From NCBI RefSeq assembly GCF_002003465.1, contig NZ_BDDQ01000028.1:1-64000 (forward strand): a stretch of 64,000 nucleotides of DNA. The letters run 5' to 3'. Each line of letters opens with the position of its first letter. Position 1 is the stretch's first letter. Shown in pieces: positions 34,509 to 43,269 of this stretch. A program made the position numbers and the translations under genes. Under the pieces are notes generated by a model that was not told the origin of the DNA, did no database searches, and was given only the letters and a program-made list of their open reading frames with translations. The stretch comes from Caenibacillus caldisaponilyticus (GTDB lineage: Bacteria; Bacillota; Bacilli; Bacillales; Sporolactobacillaceae).

Positions 34509-35730
34509 AATACAAATTGCTCGTCATCGACATTTTCTTCGCATATTTTTTGATCTTGCTGACGAACCCGCGTTTTTTCGTGATGGCATCCGTCATGCTG
34601 TTGATATAAACGCCTTCCGCCACATTGGCCATCAGAAAATTGTAAAGGCTCCGCGTCGAATACATCTGCATTTCACTGAAGTAGCGGTCCACCTCGCGCT
34701 CCCATTTGCGCCGCTCCAGATCATCGTTTAAAACCCGCGCCAACTGGGGCTCAATATCGGCATCGCGGCGGATCTCATACACCAAATGTTTTTCTTTTAG
34801 GTATTGCAAATTAATATACTCTTGACCGGGCAAAGCCGAATGGATGAAGATCAACAGCCGCTTGCGCAACGCCTCGCTGACGGTTACGCCGCCCGGCTTC
34901 GTAATGATGGCATCGGCCCGATCATACAGCTCGTTCATTTTTTCCCGAGACGAAATATAGGGCAACGGTTCGATGCGCGGATGGCCTTTCGCCTTCAAGT
35001 CGTTGAACAATCGTTCGTTTTTGCCGCACAACACGATATAATGGAACCCATGATCGCGGTCGGATCGTTGGAGCTGTTCAAGCAAGCCGTGGATGTCCCC
35101 AAGCCCGCTGGAACCGCCGGCGACCAGCACGGTCTTCACATCATTGGGTTCCGTCCTGCGCCGGGGCGCCAAAAACGTTTCATGAATGGGAATGCCGGTC
35201 ACAATGATGTTTCGTTCCTTCAAACCGTACTCTTCGACCATTCGCTGCTTGACGTCAAGATTCGGAACGAGATGATAGTCAATGCCTTCCCGTCCCCATA
35301 TATCATTGATGAAAAAATCGGTATATACATTAATAACAGGGATCCGAACAACGCCGTTGAGTTTCAGCCGGCTCATCAATAGTGACGGAAATCCCTGCGT
35401 GCACACAACGGTATCCGGACGCACTTCCTCCAACAGCTTCGTCAACCGGTTGAGAAAATAAAATTCCAATCCCTTAAAGGAACAATGGCGGTGCGATTTC
35501 GTGTAGGCAAAATGGTTGTAAACCCAATCATAGGATTGAGGCGTTTGATCGATCCATTTTAAGTATGCCTTGGATACCGCCTTTTCCATTTTTTCACTGC
35601 AATAGCTGAGCAGATCAATCTTTTCGCAAGTGACTTTATTCGTCCGCTTTTGAATGATGTCGATCAATGCGTCGGCCACTTTGTGATGGCCGTTAGGCAT
35701 CTTAAACAACGGTAAAAACAATATTTTCAT
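34507..35730 (-). CDS. MGDG synthase-family glycosyltransferase (UgtP-like)
   Basis: A 407-residue GT-B glycosyltransferase of family GT28. The N-terminal acceptor domain begins with LPLFKMPNGHHKVADAL; the C-terminal donor domain has VAGGSSGLGDIH (about residue 205) and the TKPGGVTVSEAL motif (about 275). The family includes UgtP/YpfP, which adds glucose to diacylglycerol to make the glycolipid anchor of lipoteichoic acid. The opposite-facing LTA synthase gene nearby fits that role, but several paralogues of different function exist in Bacillaceae. ATG after GGAGCC. Confidence 0.82.
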   Translation of the reverse strand: MKILFLPLFKMPNGHHKVADALIDIIQKRTNKVTCEKIDLLSYCSEKMEKAVSKAYLKWIDQTPQSYDWVYNHFAYTKSHRHCSFKGLEFYFLNRLTKLLEEVRPDTVVCTQGFPSLLMSRLKLNGVVRIPVINVYTDFFINDIWGREGIDYHLVPNLDVKQRMVEEYGLKERNIIVTGIPIHETFLAPRRRTEPNDVKTVLVAGGSSGLGDIHGLLEQLQRSDRDHGFHYIVLCGKNERLFNDLKAKGHPRIEPLPYISSREKMNELYDRADAIITKPGGVTVSEALRKRLLIFIHSALPGQEYINLQYLKEKHLVYEIRRDADIEPQLARVLNDDLERRKWEREVDRYFSEMQMYSTRSLYNFLMANVAEGVYINSMTDAITKKRGFVSKIKKYAKKMSMTSNLY

Positions 35731-36420
35731 ATTGAATGGCTCCTTTTATTCGCCAATCCGTTCCGCTTCTGTTATTTAATTTTAATTCTAACAACATAAC
35801 CGAAATGAACCGAGCAGCGGGGCGCCGGCAAACCCCACGCCCCGCGCGGTTCGTCGCATTCCGGTGTTGTGATATGGCAAGCGGCGGTTTGCGGGAGACA
35901 GCGGGTGAGCCTTGATTCGACCGATCGGACGAAGGGGCGAAGATCCCCTCCTATCCATGAAAAATGCTTCGGCGGCCGGCTCCCCTGTGTTCGCCACGAG
36001 ACGTGCCCTCACTTTTTAGGATATGTTCCACTCAGCTTGTCCAATAGCCGTTAAGACCATTTTATACGAAAACTTCAGGAAAAAGACGGGGGCCATATAC
36101 TTACCCATATGTTATTTTAACATAAAAGCGGGCAAACGGACAGTTGTTTCAAGCCGCCCTGAAGCCGCAAAAAAATATCCCTTGTATGTAGGAGATAGTG
36201 GAATTAAAATAATGATAGTTTATATGATTAGAAGTTTTGTCCATTTCCGCGGCAAAACGTGGATACGGAAGAACCGTTTCAAGAGTACAGCCGGCTCGGA
36301 GCGAACGGCCAAAGCGTCGGCCCGTCCGCAGCGAAGAAGCCGGCCCTCCCTGTATTAAAAACCAGAAATGGCGGCGTTTCTGCTTACGGATTCGTCCCAT
36401 TTTCTTGGAGGTCTCGACCG
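35731..36420. other. Intergenic region upstream of ltaS, with one dyad
   Basis: Nearly 690 bases between divergent genes with no supported gene. A perfect dyad TATGTTA-TTT-TAACATA lies at 36108-36124 and could be an operator. The final bases hold the TTGGAGG ribosome binding site of ltaS. Confidence 0.4.
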
Positions 36421-38308
36421 ATGAATACGATCTGGCAAAGCCTTCGTCGCTTTTTGAAAAGTCAATATTTTACCTTTTCCACCATTTTAACGGTTAAAGC
36501 CGTTCTCATCCACATGTTTTTGTTCCACGACTTTTTTTTTAATCAAGGCTTTTTTGCTGGAAGGATGCTACATCTTTCTCATTCTTGGCCTGATCGAATT
36601 GCTCCCCCAGAGATTTAAAAGCGCCGGTTATTTTATTGCCGACGTCATCATGACGACGTTGTTTGCCAGCATCATTTTGTACGTCGCCTACTTTAACACG
36701 GTGCCGACCTACTTCGCCCTGTTTCAGCTCGGCCAAGTGTCGGCCATCAGCGACAGCGTCATTTCGCTGCTCAATCCCTTGTATTTGTTAATGTATTTGG
36801 ACATCGCCATCCTGCTCGTTTTCAAATGGTCCAAAAAGCTGCCGTTCCCGACGCCCAAGGTCGATAAAAGATGGGTGCGGACATCGGTGACGGTGGCCGT
36901 CATCATGGCGTTCGGCATTTTCGTTTACTACAAAGGCGTCGACATCGCCAACCCGGTTCTCGCCGCCGAAAATAAAGGCATTTTGAATTATGAGCTGCTG
37001 AACATATACAAAAACCCGTCGGCGACGGTCAAACCGTTGGATCCGAACTTAACCCCGGCAGAAATCAATGAAAAAATCGCAAAGATTAAAGGCAACACCA
37101 TCATACCGGATCATAAGAAGGCCATGTTCGGAGCGGCCAAAGGGCGCAACGTCATCATCGTTCAAGGCGAGTCGTTCCAAAACTTTCTCATCGGATTGAA
37201 GGTCAACGGCCAGGAAGTCACTCCTAATCTCAATCGATTGATCAAGCACAGCCTGTACTTCCCGCACGTCTTCCAACAGGTCGGACCGGGCAACACGTCG
37301 GACGCCGAATTCATCATGAATACTTCGTTGTTTCCGCAATCGTACAGCGCGACATCGATCGCCGTCGGCAATCGCCACTTCTATGCCTTGCCGCGGTTGT
37401 TAAGCGATGAAGGTTATGAAACGATGACCTTTCACGCCGATGAATTGAAATTTTGGAACCGCGATGAGCTTTATCCCGCGCTCGGCTTTGACCATTTTTA
37501 TGAACAACCGCTGTACGGCAATAAAGATATCGTCGGCCTCGGCCCTTCGGACGACGTCCTTTATTCAAAGGGCATCGACATTTTGAAAAAAAGCAAACAG
37601 CCGTTTTACGCGATGTTCATCAGCATGTCGAGCCATCACCCTTATAAAATCCCCGAGGACAAACAAGGGCTCGATCTGCCCAAACGCTACGAAGGCACCA
37701 TCGTCGGGGACTACTTGCAAGCCCAGCACTATACGGATGCCGCGCTCGGCCGTTTCATCGACAAGTTGAAAGCCGCAGGGCTTTGGAAAAACAGCATTTT
37801 CCTGTTCTACGGCGATCACTTCGGACTCGACAACGACATGTTGAACCGCAATGAAAGAGCATTGATGCAAGAGCTGCTCGGCCACCCCTATACGGACGTT
37901 GACCGTTACAACATCCCCTTTATCGTCACCATACCGGGGGTGACGCACGGGGAAGAACGGAATATCATCGGGGGGCAGTTGGATTTTCTGCCGACATTGA
38001 CCAACCTGCTCGGGATCCCAATCGAAAACCGGCTTGTTCACTTCGGCCAAGACTTGTTGAATACGGACAGCAACACCATCGGCATGCGCTACTATATGCC
38101 GAAAGGCTCATTTATCAATGAACACATCATCTTCCAACCGAATAAAAATTTTGACGACGGCACCGCCTATAATATATGGACGGGCGAACCGGTGAAAGAT
38201 TATAAAAATTACCGCGTCGACTATGAACGCGTGATCGAGTTGGAAAACCTTTCGGACGCTTATATTTTATCTTTGCCGCATCAAATCAATGCAAATAAAA
38301 TGCCGTAA
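36421..38308 (+). CDS. ltaS: Lipoteichoic acid synthase family protein, split by a frameshift at a T tract
   Basis: An LtaS-type sulfatase-fold enzyme that polymerises glycerol phosphate from phosphatidylglycerol outside the membrane. ATG 36421 has TTGGAGG and starts the first transmembrane segment (FSTILTVKAVLIHMFLFHDFF). At the 9-T run 36532-36540 the frame shifts; the rest (about 590 residues, four more membrane segments, then the extracellular domain with the catalytic threonine in GPGNTSDAEF) is one frame off. With eight Ts the whole gene would be a single frame of about 628 residues. A TTG at 36554 might restart translation. The split may be a sequencing error, phase variation or slippage. 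Confidence 0.85.
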
Positions 38309-38320
38309 TCCAATAAGCGC

Positions 38321-38352
38321 AAAGGGACAACCTTCAAGGTTGTCCCTTTTTG
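38321..38352 (+). terminator. Terminator after ltaS
   Basis: AAGGGACAACC/GGTTGTCCCTT, an 11-bp stem with a short loop, followed by TTT; located 13 bases after the stop codon. Confidence 0.85.
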
Positions 38353-38481
38353 CGCTGGAGATTTACCGGTTGGCCCCGCTTTTGCCGGGAGAAAGATATG
38401 GCTCTTCAGTGCACCGGTTGGCCGGCGCTTGATCCTCATGCCTTTCTCCCATTTGGACGGCAGGTCTTGGCTTTCTTACCC

Positions 38482-38634
38482 TTAAGCCGGCTGGAACGTT
38501 TTACAATCGGTTTCCCGACTGTTTTTTGCTTCTTTGCCGACGTGGCTCACCACATAAATGGTGTCCGCGCCGCATAGATTGCCTTCTTCCCAAAAGAAAC
38601 AGTTCCTCACTTCGCATAAAACGTCTTTCGCCAC
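38482..38634 (-). CDS. DUF1540 small cysteine protein
   Basis: A 50-residue protein. The pattern C-E-V-x-NC-x-FW, then GNLCGADTIYVV, then ETDCKTF gives the four cysteines and acidic/aromatic positions of DUF1540, a small family common in spore formers and clostridia whose cysteines suggest metal binding. The GTG start follows GAGAGGATGA. It lies near a Spo0E-like gene and tlp on the same strand. Function unknown. Confidence 0.8.
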   Translation of the reverse strand: MAKDVLCEVRNCFFWEEGNLCGADTIYVVSHVGKEAKNSRETDCKTFQPA

Positions 38635-38721
38635 TCGTTCATCATCCTCTCAAGCAAAGCTGTGTGTGGCGAGTTTATTTTTCCCCGACTTGAAGGGGAG
38701 AATTACTCAATATGACGGGTA

Positions 38722-38890
38722 TCAAGATTTCCCATCCTTGTCCACCAGAGCTGCTTCGTCCATGAGGCGGAGATCTTCAGGTGCCGAACCGGTCACGTGG
38801 ATGCCATCCGCCGTGTGACATGTCGGCGCATGGAAATCGCGCGCAAACGTCCCCCTATCGCGATCGCTGCCCCGCTCAATGTCCCACGAA
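38722..38890 (-). other. Open stretch without a start codon between two small genes
   Basis: A frame of about 56 codons ending at 38722 reads like protein (CHTADGIHVTGSAPEDLRLM) but has no ATG, GTG or TTG before a GTG 24 codons from the end. The CHTADGIHVTG part recalls the C-terminal half of a DUF1540 domain. It may be the remnant of a second DUF1540 gene. Low confidence. Confidence 0.25.
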
Positions 38891-39052
38891 CCGCTTTTGA
38901 TAAAGGACGATCAAGGTGTCCAATTCCCGGCTTTGTCTGACGGTTTCCCCGTTTTTAATCCCCCTTACGGCCGCCACCTTCACCATTTCGTCTCTCTTCT
39001 TGGCGATGAACCGCATTAAATCGGCTTCGCTGATGGACTCCAGATTCAGCAT
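38876..39052 (-). CDS. Spo0E-like aspartyl-phosphate phosphatase
   Basis: A 58-residue protein with the Spo0E signature SRELDTLIVLYQK (residues 41-53) after a predicted helix, which is the helical hairpin of this family. Spo0E, YisI and YnzD dephosphorylate Spo0A~P and so delay sporulation; the central aspartate in ELD is present. The ATG follows AGGGAGAG. A good promoter (39106-39134) lies upstream, and DUF1540 and tlp are on either side. Confidence 0.85.
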   Translation of the reverse strand: MLNLESISEADLMRFIAKKRDEMVKVAAVRGIKNGETVRQSRELDTLIVLYQKRFVGH

Positions 39053-39105
39053 ACTCTCCCTAACCCCTTACTCTTTTTTCATGTTCTAAAAAATACCTGC
39101 CAACT

Positions 39106-39134
39106 ATTATGCAAAGTGTTCGGACAAAATTCAA
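39106..39134 (-). promoter_or_regulatory. Promoter of the Spo0E-like gene
   Basis: On the minus strand TTGAAT (39129-39134) and CATAAT (39106-39111) are 17 bases apart, about 55 bases before the start codon. Confidence 0.65.
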
Positions 39135-39135
39135 T

Positions 39136-39150
39136 TGTTTTGACAAAACA
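39136..39150. promoter_or_regulatory. Perfect palindrome next to the -35 box of the Spo0E-like gene
   Basis: TGTTTTG-A-CAAAACA is a 15-base perfect dyad one base upstream of the -35 box. On the minus strand it contains TGTCAAA, one change from the Spo0A box TGTCGAA. It may bind Spo0A or an unknown regulator. Confidence 0.4.
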
Positions 39151-39328
39151 TGTGTTAAACCAACAATTTTTCTAAAGATCTATGGCGGCTCGACGAAATC
39201 CGAACGGCCGCCCCCGATCGTTATTAAAAATCCCCCGCAACCGGTCGAAAAATAGGCAAAGCGCGCGAAAAAACCGGACCGATCGTCCGGCTCACGCAGG
39301 GCATGACCAATCGTAAGGCTTGGCTTCA

Positions 39329-39553
39329 TCAATGATCATGCGCTTCGTCTTTGATCTCGCGGCGCATGCCGGCAATCGCTTGCTCACGCCGCTCGTTTTT
39401 GGCGAGGATCGCTTCCCGTTCCTTGCCTGATAAATCTTCGTTCTGCAACGTTTTATGGGCTTCTTCCAAATTTTCGATCGTGTTTTGCACCATTTCCTGG
39501 AGTTTCTCGACATTATCGCTGCGATCATCAGGCTTCGGCCGATAATCCGGCAT
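39329..39553 (-). CDS. tlp: Small acid-soluble spore protein Tlp
   Basis: A 74-residue thioredoxin-like SASP named Tlp. The conserved core [20 protein letters not shown] followed by the [13 protein letters not shown] motif is nearly the same as in B. subtilis. It is made in the forespore under sigma-G. Three ATG codons in a row lie after AGGAGG; the third (39553) has the best spacing. Confidence 0.92.
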   Translation of the reverse strand: MPDYRPKPDDRSDNVEKLQEMVQNTIENLEEAHKTLQNEDLSGKEREAILAKNERREQAIAGMRREIKDEAHDH

Positions 39554-39664
39554 CATCATTCCTCCTCGTAGGCCGTCTCAAACGGACGGCGATCATTTCA
39601 CCCTTATTATTGAAGAGGGCTTCTCCCTTTATGCATGAACGCAGTCCGTTCTTGGTCCACGCCG

Positions 39665-40798
39665 TCAGCCGCCTTCGAAAAAGCGATGAATTTCGCGAAT
39701 CACGACATCCGCATCCTCCGCCTTCAGATCATAATAAAGCGGCAAGCGGACGAGCCGTTCGCTTTCGCTTGTCGTATAGCGGTCGATCCCGTGAAAACGT
39801 GCCCAGCGCTGGCCCGCCTCGGAGCGGTGAAGGGGAATATAGTGGAAAGCCGCGGTGATCCCCCGTTTTTTGAGAAAAGCGATCATACGGTCGCGTTCGT
39901 TTCGATCGCGGACCTTGACGTAAAACATGTGCGCGTTGTGGGAACAATGAGGCGGAGGCGCGGGCAACTCCAAGCGTCCGGCTTCCGAAAGCGGCTTCAG
40001 TCCGTTGTAATAACGCCGCCAGATGGACAGGCGTTTTTGCTGGATCGCTTCGGCCTTCTCAAACTGGGCATATAAATAGGCCGCATTCAATTCACTCGGC
40101 AGAAAAGACGACCCGATGTCGACCCACGTATATTTATCCACTTCGCCCAATAAAAAACGGCGGCGATTCGTGCCTTTTTCCCGGATGATTTCCGCGCGTT
40201 CGCACAGAGCGGGGTCGTTGATCAAAAGCGCTCCGCCCTCGCCGGATGTCAAGTTTTTCGTTTCGTGAAAACTGTAACAGCCCAAATGTCCGATGGAACC
40301 GAGCGGCCGGCCTTTATAGGCGCTCATCATCCCTTGCGCGGCGTCCTCGACGACGAACAAGCCGTATTTTTCCGCCAAAGCCAAGATGGCATCCATTTCG
40401 CAAGCCACACCCGCATAGTGGACGACGACAATGCCCTTCGTCCTCGGCGTGATCGCCCGTTCCACGGCGCGTTCATCCATGTTCATCGTATCCGGGCGGA
40501 TGTCGACAAAAACGACGGTCGCCCCCCGCAGCAAAAACGCATTAGCCGTGGATGAGAACGTATAAGAAGGCATGATGACTTCATCACCGGGCTTGACGTC
40601 CAAGAGCACCGCACACATTTCCAGGGCGTGCGTGCAGGAAGGCGTGAGGAGCGCCCGCCGGCAACCGGTATGGCGCTCGAGCCACTCTTGGCATTTTTGC
40701 GTGAACCACCCGTCGCCGCACAATTTTCGATTTTCGATGGCTTTCCGGAGATAATCGACTTCGCTGCCGGTCACTGGCGGTAAGTTAAACGGAATCAT
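39665..40798 (-). CDS. wecE: dTDP-4-amino-4,6-dideoxygalactose transaminase (WecE/RffA-like)
   Basis: A 377-residue sugar aminotransferase of the DegT/DnrJ/EryC1 family. The PLP lysine lies in SFHETKNLTSGEGGALL (about residue 181), and the N-terminal IPFNLPPVTGSEVDYL and GDGWFTQKCQ motifs are those of the RffA group, which converts dTDP-4-keto-6-deoxyglucose to dTDP-Fuc4N. It lies with rmlA, a WecD-like acetyltransferase, a membrane GT2 and a small flippase-like protein on one strand. RmlB, needed for the substrate, is not in the window. Confidence 0.88.
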   Translation of the reverse strand: MIPFNLPPVTGSEVDYLRKAIENRKLCGDGWFTQKCQEWLERHTGCRRALLTPSCTHALEMCAVLLDVKPGDEVIMPSYTFSSTANAFLLRGATVVFVDIRPDTMNMDERAVERAITPRTKGIVVVHYAGVACEMDAILALAEKYGLFVVEDAAQGMMSAYKGRPLGSIGHLGCYSFHETKNLTSGEGGALLINDPALCERAEIIREKGTNRRRFLLGEVDKYTWVDIGSSFLPSELNAAYLYAQFEKAEAIQQKRLSIWRRYYNGLKPLSEAGRLELPAPPPHCSHNAHMFYVKVRDRNERDRMIAFLKKRGITAAFHYIPLHRSEAGQRWARFHGIDRYTTSESERLVRLPLYYDLKAEDADVVIREIHRFFEGG

Positions 40799-40812
40799 TT
40801 ACTCCATTCCTC

Positions 40813-41178
40813 CTATCCGGATTGGCTGGACAACGCAAGCCCGGCCACGACCAGCGCAAGACCCGCAAGCTTCGGCCACGTGACCGCTTCGTGAAACAAA
40901 ACCGCCGACAAAAACAGCACGGCGACATATGAAAGGCTCATGAAAGGATAGGCGTAGCTCAACTGAAACTTCGTCATGGCGAGCATCCAAAAGAGCGAAG
41001 CGGCAAAGGCGGCCGCCAATCCCGACAGCACAAAGGGATCCATCAGCGCTTTGAACAGAAACGCAATCTTATCCAAGCCGCCGTTTCCCGCTTCCCCAAG
41101 CCGGTTGACGCGCCACTTTAAAGCCAATTGGCCGTAAACGGTCAAGGCGATCGTCGCCAATATGTACAGATAGCCCAT
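40813..41178 (-). CDS. Small multidrug-resistance-like (EamA/ArnE-type) membrane protein, candidate lipid-sugar flippase
   Basis: A 121-residue protein with four hydrophobic segments and the SMR/EamA C-terminal pattern SYAYPFMSLSYVAVLFLSAVL then FHEAVTWPKLAGLALVVAG. It is close in size and layout to ArnE/ArnF, which flip undecaprenyl-phosphate sugars. The neighbouring membrane GT2 and the dTDP-sugar genes make this role likely here. ATG 41178 follows AAGGAGGGGG; an earlier ATG at 41196 overlaps the wecD stop codon but has no site. Confidence 0.75.
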   Translation of the reverse strand: MGYLYILATIALTVYGQLALKWRVNRLGEAGNGGLDKIAFLFKALMDPFVLSGLAAAFAASLFWMLAMTKFQLSYAYPFMSLSYVAVLFLSAVLFHEAVTWPKLAGLALVVAGLALSSQSG

Positions 41179-41192
41179 TCCATCCCCCTCCT

Positions 41193-42008
41193 TCATGGCC
41201 GAAGAATCGTTCGATTTTGGTCTTGGTACCTATCCGTTTTGGAACCTGAAATCTGTTGGTATTGCAGCCCATCGCCCGGGCAAATTCGCTGGCTCGAAGT
41301 CGCTTGATCGATCGGTCCATCCGGCGGATTGAAAAGATGATAGATGTCGCGGGGATTACGAAAAGAAAAACCGAGCGATCGATAAAGGTTCACGACGGCG
41401 GCATTGGCCGCGGACACCGAACTCACCAATTCGGCATGGCCTTCCTCAAAAAGCGTCTGGCAAACGGCGCTCCAAAAAAATTTGGCGAGCCCGCGCCCTT
41501 GAAAGCTCGGAACAACGGCATGCAGGGCGAGTTTGTTCCCCTGACATCCGAAAAATCCGGCCGCTTCCCCTTTAAACCAAAGCCCGTACAACCGGCCGCT
41601 TGCGGCGATCTCCCGCACCCAGGCGGCATAGCGGGCGTCCGCTTTGGCCGGATCGATGTGAAAGTCGCGATGAAAGCGGTCGTATTGAAAAACGCCTTGA
41701 CACATGGCGGCGGCTCGTTCGGGATCGAATCCCGGCTCGGCCGCGACGCGCGCATCAAACACCGGGCGAAACTTCTCCTTGGCGCAATAAGGCTCAATCA
41801 GCGTGTCGCAGTAGTAAAACCCGTACTGATGCAAAAGGCCCTTCGGCGTCAAAGGATCGACGCGCAGGGTGAAATGGCCGGGCATGGCGCGAATCGTTTG
41901 GAAAAGCGATTCGGATGCCTTCGTGATTTCATAGGTGGCAAAGCCGAAAACGCGTCGGTCCCAAGGCGTTTCGACCAAGCCGTCGAGCGCGGACGTCCTC
42001 CCGGTCAT
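41193..42008 (-). CDS. wecD: dTDP-4-amino-4,6-dideoxygalactose N-acetyltransferase (WecD/RffC-like)
   Basis: A 271-residue GNAT-fold enzyme with an N-terminal WecD-type extension (about 1-100, WDRRVFGFATYEI) and a GNAT domain (about 110-235) with LHAVVPSFQGRGLAKFFW at the acetyl-CoA site and the NAAVVNLYRSLGF motif. In E. coli this enzyme makes dTDP-Fuc4NAc from the WecE product. A tail of about 35 polar residues after the GNAT domain is unusual. ATG after AAAGGAGG. Confidence 0.82.
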   Translation of the reverse strand: MTGRTSALDGLVETPWDRRVFGFATYEITKASESLFQTIRAMPGHFTLRVDPLTPKGLLHQYGFYYCDTLIEPYCAKEKFRPVFDARVAAEPGFDPERAAAMCQGVFQYDRFHRDFHIDPAKADARYAAWVREIAASGRLYGLWFKGEAAGFFGCQGNKLALHAVVPSFQGRGLAKFFWSAVCQTLFEEGHAELVSSVSAANAAVVNLYRSLGFSFRNPRDIYHLFNPPDGPIDQATSSQRICPGDGLQYQQISGSKTDRYQDQNRTILRP

Positions 42009-42183
42009 CGGCCAACCTCCTTTGCGATGCCGCTTTTTCTCCCGCGCAATCCGTCTGCGGCGGGCCGGTCGTCGCCCCTTGTGCCGAGCCGCCGCCGAAT
42101 GATGAATTCGCTACAACTTCGTATGCGCTGTTCATGCAAGGCGAGCCGTGGAGAGGAAGCGAGCGCCGCCGGCGTCATCGCCG

Positions 42184-43218
42184 TTAAGGCGCGGGCGCGC
42201 CCCGCCGCGCTCCCGCCATCGCATGGGGATTCCGCGTCAGCTCCATCGGTCCCGCCGCCCTGTCCGTCCTAAAAATCTCCATAAAGCCTACGGTTTGGCG
42301 AACCACATAAAGCGGCCGCCTTTTCACTTCATCGAAAATTTTCCCGATATAAAGGCCGAGGATGCCGAGGTTTGTAAACAAGAGCCCAAAAAAAAAGGTC
42401 AACGATACCATGACGCTCGTCCAGCCCGCCACCGGCTGATAAAGGCAGAAGTACTTATAAATGAGATAAAGGCCATAGATGAGTGAAGCCGTCGCGGTGA
42501 CAAAACCGAAGGCGATGGACAACCGGAGCGGTTTATCGGACTGGCTGACGATGCTGTCAACCGCAAAGTTGACGAGCTTCGGCAAACTGTAACTGGATCG
42601 GCCGTGGCCGCGCGGATCATGAACGACATCGACCGCCGCCCATCGGAAGCCAAGCCATTTTAAAAACAGGGGATAAGACCGGCTCCGCTCCCGCATTTTC
42701 AACAGTTCGTCGGCGACTTGACGGGAACAAAGGCTGAAATTCGCGATCGCGGGATCGAAACGGCCGTCGGTCATGCCCGCATACACCCGGTAAAACAGCC
42801 GCGACCCCCATCGTTTCAGCCAATGATCCCGGCGCACGGCGCGGCGGGCAAAAACGATGTCATACCCTTCCTTCGCCTTTTCCCACAAACGCTGAATGTC
42901 CTCGGGGCGGTCCTGAAGGTCGCCGTCCATGACGACAATCCAGTCCCCTGATGCCGCGTCGATTCCCGCCGTAATCGCGATGTGTTGGCCGAAATTGCGG
43001 GAGAGCCGGATGCCCTTTACCCGCTTGTCACCGGCCGCCAGCGATCCGATGGTCGTCCACGAATCGTCCGGGCTGCCGTCGTTGACATATAAAATTTCAT
43101 AGTTGTCGGTCAAACGGGCGAGCACAGCCCTTAACCGCCGGTTTAATTCGGGAAGGCATTCCCCGCATTTGTAAACGGGGATGACCACCGACAGCAATGG
43201 TTGTTCCGTTCGGTTCAT
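42184..43218 (-). CDS. Membrane GT2 polyprenyl-phosphate glycosyltransferase (ArnC/GtrB/CsbB-like)
   Basis: A 344-residue family 2 glycosyltransferase. The cytosolic catalytic domain has VVIPVYKCGECL, the metal-binding DGDLQDRPEDI (about residue 98) and RGHGRSSYSLPKL; two transmembrane segments lie at about 235-260 and 270-295. Enzymes of this layout put a sugar on undecaprenyl phosphate for later use outside the cell. Its partner flippase and sugar genes are adjacent. The last 45 residues are basic and unconserved. ATG 43218 follows AAAGGAGG. Confidence 0.85.
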   Translation of the reverse strand: MNRTEQPLLSVVIPVYKCGECLPELNRRLRAVLARLTDNYEILYVNDGSPDDSWTTIGSLAAGDKRVKGIRLSRNFGQHIAITAGIDAASGDWIVVMDGDLQDRPEDIQRLWEKAKEGYDIVFARRAVRRDHWLKRWGSRLFYRVYAGMTDGRFDPAIANFSLCSRQVADELLKMRERSRSYPLFLKWLGFRWAAVDVVHDPRGHGRSSYSLPKLVNFAVDSIVSQSDKPLRLSIAFGFVTATASLIYGLYLIYKYFCLYQPVAGWTSVMVSLTFFFGLLFTNLGILGLYIGKIFDEVKRRPLYVVRQTVGFMEIFRTDRAAGPMELTRNPHAMAGARRGAPAP

Positions 43219-43269
43219 CTCCAATCCTCCTTTGCTCGCTTTGACCAAATGGCCAAGGCGGCTTCGCCG

